From the NCBI GenBank assembly GCA_000719695.1, contig JOHN01000099.1:1-20901 (forward strand): a stretch of DNA of 20,901 bases, read 5' to 3'. Position numbers and translations under genes: made by a program. Origin of the DNA: Streptomyces sp. NRRL F-6131 (GTDB lineage: Bacteria; Actinomycetota; Actinomycetes; Streptomycetales; Streptomycetaceae). The notes under the pieces were generated by a model. It did no database searches and was not told where the DNA came from. It saw only the letters and a list, made by a program, of their open reading frames with translations. Positions 15,673 through 20,901 of this stretch are shown here, piece after piece. Positions within the stretch are counted from its first letter, which is position 1. Each line of letters opens with the position of its first letter.

Positions 15673-16820
15673 CGGTCGAGCACCTCCCTGGCCAGCTGAC
15701 GGTAGGCGGCGGCACCGACCGAATTGGTCGCGTACGTCGTGATCGGTTCGCCGGCGACGGTGGTCTCCGGGAAACGCACGGTCCGGCCGATGACGGTGTG
15801 GAAGACGTGCTCGCCGAACGCCTCGACGACGCGCGCCAGCACCTCACGGCTGTGCACGGTGCGCGAGTCGTACATGGTGGCGAGGATGCCGTCCAGGCGC
15901 AGCTCGGGATTGAGCCGCTCGCAGACCTTCTCGATGGTCTCGGTGAGCAGCGCGACACCGCGCAGCGCGAAGAACTCGCACTCCAGCGGCACGATGACGC
16001 TGTGAGCGGCCGTCAGCGCATTGACCGTCAGCAGGCCCAGCGAGGGCTGGCAGTCGATGATGACGAAGTCGTAGTCGGGCAGCAGCGGCTTCAGGGCGCG
16101 GGCCAGCGCGGACTCCCGGGCCACCTCGCTGACCAGCTGCACCTCGGCGGCGGAGAGGTCGATGTTGGACGGCAGCAGGTCCATGCCCGGCACGGCCGTC
16201 TTCAGCAGGACCTCATCGGCCGTCAGCCCGCGCTCCATCAGCAGGTTGTAGACGGTGACGTCGAGTTCCATCGGGTTGACGCCGAGTCCGACGGAGAGGG
16301 CGCCCTGCGGGTCGAAGTCGACGAGCAGCACGCGGCGGCCGTACTCGGCGAGCGCCGCGCCCAGGTTGATGGTCGACGTGGTCTTGCCGACGCCGCCCTT
16401 CTGGTTGCACATCGCGATGATCTGCGCGGGGCCGTGCTCGGCCACCGGCGCGGGGATCGGGAAGTACGGCTGGGGGCGCCCGGTCGGGCCGATCCGCTCG
16501 CGGCGCTGCCGCGCGGCGTCGGGGGCGAGCGTGGCCGCGTACTCCGGGTCCGGCTCGTACTCGGCGTCGGGGTCGTCGTAGGCGCCGTAGGCGAACTCGC
16601 CGTAGGCCAGGCCGTGGGCCGGCAGTTCGGCGTCGTAGTCGGTCACCGTGGTCACCTGTGCTGTGTTCTGGCGTGCTTCGAAAGTACGGAGAGCGACCGA
16701 GCCGACCTCGGCCGAGCCCACGGAGGGCTGCCTGGCCCCGGACTCCTCACTCGGCTGGCCGGCGGTGTGCTCCGCCAGCCCTGGCTGACCACCCCCGGGA
16801 GCAAATGTCGACTCATTCAC
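15654..16820 (-). CDS. ParA family ATPase (orphan, PldP-like)
   Basis: Deviant Walker-A ATPases of this family switch between DNA-bound dimer and free monomer to place chromosomes or division machinery. The 388-residue product has KGGVGKTT (about 141-148), the A' motif VLLVDFDPQG (about 164-173), and DFVIIDCQPSLG as Walker B. The N-terminal 130 residues are acidic and Tyr-rich and look disordered, apart from the canonical ParA core. It is not next to a ParB gene and no parS was seen, unlike the oriC ParAB pair. In Corynebacterium the homologue near scpA is called PldP (from memory). The GTG at 16820 is chosen because AAGGAGGT, a perfect match to the 16S rRNA end, lies ten bases upstream; an ATG at 16844 is the alternative. 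It heads the scpA-scpB cluster. Confidence 0.94.
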   Translation of the reverse strand: MNESTFAPGGGQPGLAEHTAGQPSEESGARQPSVGSAEVGSVALRTFEARQNTAQVTTVTDYDAELPAHGLAYGEFAYGAYDDPDAEYEPDPEYAATLAPDAARQRRERIGPTGRPQPYFPIPAPVAEHGPAQIIAMCNQKGGVGKTTSTINLGAALAEYGRRVLLVDFDPQGALSVGLGVNPMELDVTVYNLLMERGLTADEVLLKTAVPGMDLLPSNIDLSAAEVQLVSEVARESALARALKPLLPDYDFVIIDCQPSLGLLTVNALTAAHSVIVPLECEFFALRGVALLTETIEKVCERLNPELRLDGILATMYDSRTVHSREVLARVVEAFGEHVFHTVIGRTVRFPETTVAGEPITTYATNSVGAAAYRQLAREVLDRCRPAE

Positions 16821-16898
16821 AAGTCGTCTTACCTCCTTGGGCATCCAGGACTCTATGTCGATTCGTCAGCGTGGCAGCATGCCGACGGTTTGCGACTC

Positions 16899-16928
16899 TA
16901 GGCCGTTCAAGGCGTTCGCAGCAACACA
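16899..16928 (-). promoter_or_regulatory. Candidate promoter of the ParA-like gene
   Basis: On the minus strand TTGCTG is followed after 18 bases by TAGAGT, a good streptomycete -10 form. About 80 bases separate it from the GTG at 16820. The -35 is a poor match, so this is a weak prediction; a perfect TTGACA farther upstream (complement of 16973-16978) lacks a clear -10 at the right distance. Confidence 0.35.
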
Positions 16929-16973
16929 ATCCACGGTAGTGGGCAGGATGTGTCGACTATCGGGCAACCCTCT

Positions 16974-16998
16974 GTCAAGGGATGTGAGGGCCCTTGAC
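16974..16998. promoter_or_regulatory. Inverted repeat GTCAAGGG-N9-CCCTTGAC
   Basis: GTCAAGGG (16974-16981) is exactly inverted by CCCTTGAC (16991-16998) around nine bases. It overlaps a perfect minus-strand TTGACA hexamer, so it could be an operator for the ParA-like gene. Nothing shows which protein would bind it. Confidence 0.5.
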
Positions 16999-17005
16999 CC
17001 TAACG

Positions 17006-17037
17006 TTTCTGCGGTCGGGTGACGCGACCCACAGAAA
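17006..17037. repeat. Imperfect stem-loop upstream of the ParA-like gene
   Basis: TTTCTG (17006-17011) pairs with CAGAAA (17032-17037), and GGTCG (17013-17017) with CGACC (17025-17029), with a small bulge between. It could be a secondary terminator for ald or a binding site. Confidence 0.45.
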
Positions 17038-17147
17038 TTGACGACAGAGCGACCCACCCACTCCGCGCCCGATGTCATCACGGGGTTCACCCCGCGTTCA
17101 CACCGCGCGCGGGGACGCAGCGTAACCCCGTTCACGGGCACGGCGAA

Positions 17148-17178
17148 GCCCCCGGCCCGAGAAATTCGGATCGGGGGC
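17148..17178 (-). terminator. Terminator of ald
   Basis: GCCCCCG (17148-17154) pairs with CGGGGGC (17172-17178), and CCGA (17157-17160) with TCGG (17166-17169), closing a five-base loop. It lies 15 bases after the ald stop codon on the minus strand. Confidence 0.8.
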
Positions 17179-17192
17179 GACGCGGATCATGC

Positions 17193-18308
17193 TCAGGCGA
17201 GCACGGACTCCAGGGAGACCGACTCCAGGCCGAAGGCCTCGGCGACGGCGCCGAAGGTGATCTGGCCCTCGTGGACGTTCAGACCCTTGGCGAGCGCGGC
17301 GTCACGGCGCAGCGCGTCCTTCCAGCCGCGGTTGGCCAGCTCGACGACGTAGGGCAGCGTCGCGTTGGTCAGCGCGTAGGTGGAGGTGTTCGGGACGGCG
17401 CCCGGCATGTTCGCCACGCAGTAGAAGACCGAGTTGTGGACCTGGAAGGTCGGGTCGGCGTGCGTGGTCGGGTGCGAGTCCTCGAAGCAGCCGCCCTGGT
17501 CGATGGCGATGTCGACGAGCACGGAGCCCGGCTTCATGCGGGAGACCAGCTCGTTGGTGACGAGCTTCGGGGCCTTGGCACCCGGGATCAGCACGGCGCC
17601 GATGACCAGGTCGGCCTCGATGACGGCCTTCTCCAGCTCGAAGGCGTTGGACATGATGGCCTTGATCTTCGTGCCGAAGATCTTGTCGGCCTCGCGCAGC
17701 TTGTTGATGTCGCGGTCGAGCAGGGTCACCTCGTAGCCCATGCCGATGGCGATGGTGGCCGCGTGCCAGCCGGAGACGCCGCCGCCGATGACGACGGCCT
17801 TGGCCGGGTGGGTGCCGGGGACGCCGCCGGGGAGGGTGCCACGGCCGCCGGCCGGACGCATCAGGTGGTACGAGCCGACCTGCGGGGCCAGCCGGCCCGC
17901 GACCTCGGACATCGGGGCGAGCAGCGGCAGGGCGCCGTTGGCGAGCTGCACGGTCTCGTACGCGATGGCGGTGGTGCCGGAGGCGACCAGCGCGTCGGTA
18001 CCGGCGCGGTCGGCCGCCAGGTGGAGGTAGGTGAAGAGCGTCTGGCCCTTGCGCAGGCGGTGGTACTCCTCCGCGATGGGCTCCTTGACCTTCAGCAGCA
18101 GGTCGGCGGTGGCCCACACCTCGTCGGCGGTGGGGAGGATGGTGGCGCCGGCGGCCACGTACTCCTCGTTCGGGATCGAGGAGCCGACACCGGCGTTGTC
18201 CTCGATGTAGACCTCGTGTCCGTTGCGGACCAGCTCATGCACGCCGGCGGGCGTGATGGCCACGCGGTACTCGTGGTTCTTGACCTCGCGGGGGATGCCG
18301 ACCTTCAC
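17193..18308 (-). CDS. ald: L-alanine dehydrogenase
   Basis: Ald interconverts L-alanine and pyruvate plus ammonia with NAD(H), in the cytoplasm, and supplies or consumes alanine during growth shifts. The 371-residue product equals the length of the Mycobacterium tuberculosis enzyme. Key residues fall at the expected places: Arg15 (NHEYR), Lys75 (KVKEP), His96 (YLHLAA) and Asp270 ([11 protein letters not shown]). The NAD-binding fold is at about 171-205 with GGGVSG. The GTG at 18308 ([15 protein letters not shown]) is chosen because family members start there; a longer frame to 18401 adds Arg/Pro-rich residues. AGAGGA sits about 11 bases upstream. The gene is monocistronic by its own promoter and terminator and lies just upstream of the ParA-like gene. 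Confidence 0.97.
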   Translation of the reverse strand: MKVGIPREVKNHEYRVAITPAGVHELVRNGHEVYIEDNAGVGSSIPNEEYVAAGATILPTADEVWATADLLLKVKEPIAEEYHRLRKGQTLFTYLHLAADRAGTDALVASGTTAIAYETVQLANGALPLLAPMSEVAGRLAPQVGSYHLMRPAGGRGTLPGGVPGTHPAKAVVIGGGVSGWHAATIAIGMGYEVTLLDRDINKLREADKIFGTKIKAIMSNAFELEKAVIEADLVIGAVLIPGAKAPKLVTNELVSRMKPGSVLVDIAIDQGGCFEDSHPTTHADPTFQVHNSVFYCVANMPGAVPNTSTYALTNATLPYVVELANRGWKDALRRDAALAKGLNVHEGQITFGAVAEAFGLESVSLESVLA

Positions 18309-18424
18309 GGCTAAACACGTCCTCTTGCCATGGGGGTCCCTACCGGAGAAGACCGGCGGGCGGCGCGCACGGGGGGAAGCCTCCGGAAGGCACCGGGGCA
18401 CGGATCGCTGCGCGACTAAGTCCG

Positions 18425-18453
18425 AGTGTAATGAAGCCCAGGCGGCCTGTCAG
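18425..18453 (-). promoter_or_regulatory. Predicted promoter of ald
   Basis: On the minus strand CTGACA (18448-18453) and TACACT (18425-18430) are separated by exactly 17 bases, a good vegetative promoter match (5 of 6 and 4 of 6). Transcription would begin near 18418, leaving a leader of about 110 bases. The local sequence is less GC-rich than the genes on either side. Confidence 0.6.
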
Positions 18454-18484
18454 CCTTCCAAAGTGAATAAATCAGCCGGACACA

Positions 18485-18524
18485 TTGGCAGGTTCGTAGG
18501 CTTCCCTCGCGATCTTCCTGCCAA
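18485..18524. promoter_or_regulatory. Inverted repeat TTGGCAGG-N24-CCTGCCAA upstream of ald
   Basis: TTGGCAGG (18485-18492) is exactly inverted by CCTGCCAA (18517-18524), 24 bases apart. It lies about 32 bases upstream of the ald -35 box and 46 bases after the stop of the NB-ARC/TPR gene. It may be a regulator site for ald or a loose terminator of that gene. Confidence 0.45.
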
Positions 18525-18569
18525 AGCCGTGCCGACTGGGCATCTTCGACAATACTCCCGAACCCGCCC

Positions 18570-20657
18570 CTACCACCCGGTGGAGACCCGTTCCCGCAGC
18601 TCGGCGAGGGCGGCGCCGACGGCCTCCCGGCCGCGCTCGTCGCCGAGCCGGCGCAGCACCGCGAGGGACGCCCGGTACTCCCGCTCGGCCTCGTCGAACC
18701 TGCGCTGGGCCGCGTGCGCCTCGGCCACCCGGGCGAGCAGCCGGGCCTCGGCGGCCTGGTCGCCCATCGACTGGCGGACCCCCAGCGCCCGGCCGTACCA
18801 ATCGGCGGCGCGCACGGCGTCGCCGAGCGCCCGGTGACAGCCCGCCGCGCCCTCCAGCGCGCGGGCACAGAGCGCCTCGTCGTCGGCCGACCGGGCGTGC
18901 TCCAGGGCCGCCCGGTAGTGCCCGGAGGCCTGCTCCCAACGACCGGCCGCGGCCTGGAGGTCGCCCAGGTTGAGCAGGGCGGCGGAGGCCCGGCGCGGCC
19001 GGCCATGGCGCTCGGCCACCGTCAGCACCAGCTGGTGCAGCTGGTAGAGGTCGGCCGGAGCGGCGGCGCCGGTCAGCGGCAGGGCCCGGAGCAGCGCGGT
19101 GACCAGCCGACCGGCCGAGCCGTCGAGATCGCCCTGACCGATCGCGTCGCCGACCGCGCCGAGCAGCTGGTCCCGCTCGCCGAGCAGCCACTCCCGGGCG
19201 TGCGCGGCGGACTTCAGCCGCAGCGGCGCGGGCAGCGGCTCGCCGCCGGGAGCGTCCGTCGGATCCAGCAGCACCCGGGCGGACTCGGTGAGCCGCACCA
19301 GCCGCTCCAGCAGCCGGGCCCGGGCCAGCTCGACCTCGGCGGGCCGGTCGTCCCGCTCGCGCAGCCGGACCAGCCGGGGGTGGAGCCGGCCGGGGACGCG
19401 GTAGCGGGCGGTGCCGTCGGCGGCCGGCGGCTCCTCGGCGAGCAGCTCCCGCTCGGCGAGCGCGGCCAGCGTCGCGGCGGCGTCCGGGGCCGGACAGCCG
19501 ACCAGGGCGGAGGCGGTGCGCAGGTCCGCGCACTGGGCGGGGGCCAGGGTCAGCGCGCGCAGCATCCGGGCCTGCCCGGCGGTGAGACCGGCGTAGGCCA
19601 GGGTGAAGGCACCGACCAGCGGGTCGTTGTCCGGCACCGGGACGGGCTCGGCGGGCTCCGGCCCGGGCCGCACCCAGGCCGCCGGGTCACGGGCCGGCTC
19701 CACCGGGGGCGCCACCACGGGCGGAGGCCCGGGCCTCCGCTTCCCCTTGTCCTTCCGCTGCTCCGCACCCCCCGACGGCGTCGGGTCCTCGGCGACCTTC
19801 GCGTCCTTCACCCCCGGCGCGTCCTGAGCGTCCTTGCCGGCCCTGGCGACGTTCGCGTCCCCGGCCCCTTCCCCGGCCTCGGCGACGGCCCGCACCAGCT
19901 CCGTCGCCGCCTCCGTCACCGCCAGCTCGGGCCTGCCGCGCAGTCGGCCGGCCATCAGCCGCAGAGCGGCCGGCTGGGACCCGCACGCCTCCGCCAGAGC
20001 CGCCCCGCCGACCGGGTCGCAGCCGATCCTGGTCCCGCCGACCAGATCGCCGAGCAGCTCGACCGCCGCCGGCCGGTCCAGCCCGCCGAGGATGACCGGG
20101 TCGATGTCCTCGATCCCGGTGAGCGGTCCTGCGGTGGTGGCGAGCACCAGGCAGCCCGGTTCGTCCGCGAGCAGCGGCCACAGCTGCCCGGCGTCCCGGA
20201 CGTCGTCCAGCACCAGCAGCACGCGCCGCCCGGCCAGCGCCTCGCGCAGCGCGACGCACGCCGGGTCGTCCCGACCGTCCTCGACGGCCCCGGGCAGCGG
20301 GACACCTGCGGTGTCCGCGCCGAACTGCTCCAACAGCCGGCGGGCGACCCGGGCGGGCGGCACCCGGCCGCCGTCGGATGCGGACAGCCGGGCGAACAGC
20401 ACCCCGTCCGGGTACTGGGCGGCGACGGTGACGGCGAACCGGACGGCCAGCGCGGTCCGCCCCGAACCCGGCCGCCCGGCCAGCACCAGCACCGGACTCC
20501 GACCCTCGGCCGGACGCGCGGCGGCGGCCCGGAGCGCGGCCAGCTCGGTGCGCCGGCCGACGAACAGGGCGGGGCCGGCGGGCAGCCGGTCCAGCCCGGG
20601 AACGCGCTCGGCGGGCGCGCCGGCCCCGGCCTCCATGGTCGCCGTCTTCCTCGCCAC
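18570..20657 (-). CDS. NB-ARC and tetratricopeptide repeat protein (AfsR-like STAND ATPase without DNA-binding domain)
   Basis: The 695-residue protein has an NB-ARC nucleotide-binding module: FVGRRTEL at 32-39, Walker A GRPGSGRT at 61-68, Walker B VLLVLDDV at 146-153, and an ARC2-type motif near 225-239 (CGSQPAALRLMAGRL). A Lys/Asp then Pro-rich linker (about 262-345) separates this from a winged-helix-like part (about 346-430) and an AfsR-like segment (WLLGERDQLLGAV). About three TPRs follow (557-675). It resembles the C-terminal two thirds of AfsR/SARP regulators but has no OmpR-like DNA-binding domain at the N-terminus. Such STAND proteins usually switch by nucleotide-driven oligomerisation. 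The GTG at 20657 follows GGGAG by seven bases; an ATG at 20636 is an alternative. The partner and signal are unknown. Confidence 0.93.
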   Translation of the reverse strand: MARKTATMEAGAGAPAERVPGLDRLPAGPALFVGRRTELAALRAAAARPAEGRSPVLVLAGRPGSGRTALAVRFAVTVAAQYPDGVLFARLSASDGGRVPPARVARRLLEQFGADTAGVPLPGAVEDGRDDPACVALREALAGRRVLLVLDDVRDAGQLWPLLADEPGCLVLATTAGPLTGIEDIDPVILGGLDRPAAVELLGDLVGGTRIGCDPVGGAALAEACGSQPAALRLMAGRLRGRPELAVTEAATELVRAVAEAGEGAGDANVARAGKDAQDAPGVKDAKVAEDPTPSGGAEQRKDKGKRRPGPPPVVAPPVEPARDPAAWVRPGPEPAEPVPVPDNDPLVGAFTLAYAGLTAGQARMLRALTLAPAQCADLRTASALVGCPAPDAAATLAALAERELLAEEPPAADGTARYRVPGRLHPRLVRLRERDDRPAEVELARARLLERLVRLTESARVLLDPTDAPGGEPLPAPLRLKSAAHAREWLLGERDQLLGAVGDAIGQGDLDGSAGRLVTALLRALPLTGAAAPADLYQLHQLVLTVAERHGRPRRASAALLNLGDLQAAAGRWEQASGHYRAALEHARSADDEALCARALEGAAGCHRALGDAVRAADWYGRALGVRQSMGDQAAEARLLARVAEAHAAQRRFDEAEREYRASLAVLRRLGDERGREAVGAALAELRERVSTGW

Positions 20658-20751
20658 CCGTGCACTCCCGACGTCACCCAGCGCTCACCGGAGGCCGCCC
20701 GCGACGGACGCCCCGTCTGCGAAGCGTAGTTCGGCCGTCCGCCCCGGCCGA

Positions 20752-20785
20752 GGTGACATCCGGTCGTACGAACCGGTAAATCACC
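20752..20785. promoter_or_regulatory. Nested inverted repeat, candidate operator
   Basis: CCGGT (20760-20764) and ACCGG (20772-20776) flank seven bases. Outside them GGTGA (20752-20756) and TCACC (20781-20785) are also inverted, with one base of offset. This layout would suit a dimeric regulator between divergent genes, but no binding protein is known. Confidence 0.4.
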
Positions 20786-20832
20786 CCCACGGCCCAAGCC
20801 CCCCAGGGAAGTGTCGGCACAGAAGCCGGGTA

Positions 20833-20846
20833 CGGCACCGGTGCCG
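20833..20846. promoter_or_regulatory. 14-base perfect palindrome CGGCACCGGTGCCG
   Basis: The palindrome lies 22 bases upstream of the ATG at 20869. It could be an operator or a leader hairpin of the gene that begins there. Confidence 0.4.
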
Positions 20847-20868
20847 AACGAGAGAGCGGAAGAACGCC

Positions 20869-20901
20869 ATGAGGCACCACCGCCCCCTCCCCGACCCCCC
20901 C
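20869..20901 (+). CDS. Possible 5' end of a gene cut by the window edge
   Basis: An ATG at 20869 is preceded by GGAAGA at 20858-20863 with a five-base gap, and the frame stays open for 11 codons (MRHHRPLPDPP) to the window end. This is too short to assign a family. The ribosome-binding site and divergent layout make a real start plausible but not certain. Confidence 0.35.
   Translation, partial: MRHHRPLPDPP

Larger units (their letters stand above)
16821..17192. other. Intergenic region between ParA-like gene and ald
   Basis: The 372 bases have lower GC than the genes around them and no credible coding frame. They hold the ald terminator hairpin (17148-17178), two inverted repeats (16974-16998 and 17006-17037), and a direct repeat GCGACCCAC at 17024-17032 and 17049-17057. 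TTGACA and TTGCTG/TAGAGT hexamers on the minus strand could serve the ParA-like gene. Confidence 0.7.
20658..20868. other. Divergent intergenic region
   Basis: These 211 bases separate the minus-strand NB-ARC/TPR gene from a possible plus-strand gene. They contain two inverted-repeat structures (20752-20785 and 20833-20846). No clear -35/-10 pair was found in either direction. Confidence 0.5.

Noticed and set aside
16866..17141. 91-codon minus-strand frame between ald and the ParA-like gene
   Set aside because: No similarity recognised, lower GC and many repeats in the region, and it would overlap the probable promoter.
16821..17192. A possible parS site near the ParA-like gene
   Set aside because: No match to the GTTTCACGTGAAAC-type element was found here or elsewhere in the window.
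17019..18314. Long plus-strand frame opposite ald
   Set aside because: Shadow of a gene with complete alanine dehydrogenase catalytic residues.
18714..20729. Long plus-strand frame opposite the NB-ARC/TPR gene
   Set aside because: Low-complexity shadow; the minus strand carries Walker motifs and TPRs.

Overview
The window looks like chromosomal DNA of a high-GC actinomycete, most likely Streptomycetaceae (Streptomyces or Kitasatospora). Base composition is strongly GC-rich, codons mostly end in G or C, GTG starts are common, and the order tyrA/cmk/der next to pseudouridine synthase/scpB/scpA/ParA-like/ald is a conserved actinobacterial housekeeping block (the cmk, der, scpA, scpB, pseudouridine synthase and ParA-like set is also grouped in Mycobacterium and Corynebacterium). 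No rRNA, tRNA, CRISPR array, insertion sequence or phage gene was recognised.

Layout. (1) 69-1997, plus strand: two lineage-specific proteins of unknown function, one with a possible zinc-binding Cys/His set and one that is histidine-rich and low complexity. They end at a 58-base perfect palindrome (2024-2081) that serves as a shared terminator with der. (2) 2088-5699, minus strand: tyrA (prephenate dehydrogenase with ACT domain), cmk (cytidylate kinase) and der (double GTPase of ribosome assembly), with three stem-loops between cmk and der. (3) 6018-10380, plus strand: two tandem DUF4139/MuiA-family paralogues three bases apart, then a DUF952 protein. (4) 10455-11438, minus strand: a TrmB/LuxR-type regulator whose upstream region carries two palindromes, one enclosing the predicted -10 box. 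(5) 11654-16820, minus strand: a tightly spaced cluster of ParA-like ATPase, ribbon-helix-helix-like protein, ScpA, ScpB and an RsuA/RluB-type pseudouridine synthase. (6) 17193-18308, minus strand: alanine dehydrogenase with its own promoter and terminator. (7) 18570-20657, minus strand: an AfsR-like NB-ARC/TPR protein without a DNA-binding domain. (8) From 20869, plus strand: possible first codons of a divergent gene cut by the window edge.

How they work together. The ParA-like/RHH/ScpAB cluster is the clearest functional unit: ScpA and ScpB are the non-SMC subunits of bacterial condensin, and the adjacent ParA-like ATPase plus a DNA-binding-like RHH protein suggests a second DNA-positioning module besides the oriC ParAB system. 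tyrA, cmk, der and ald serve amino-acid, nucleotide, ribosome and nitrogen metabolism. The DUF4139 pair and the regulator have no assigned pathway. The most promising items for follow-up are the RHH protein as an unrecognised ParA partner, the twin palindromes at the regulator promoter and the tandem DUF4139 pair.
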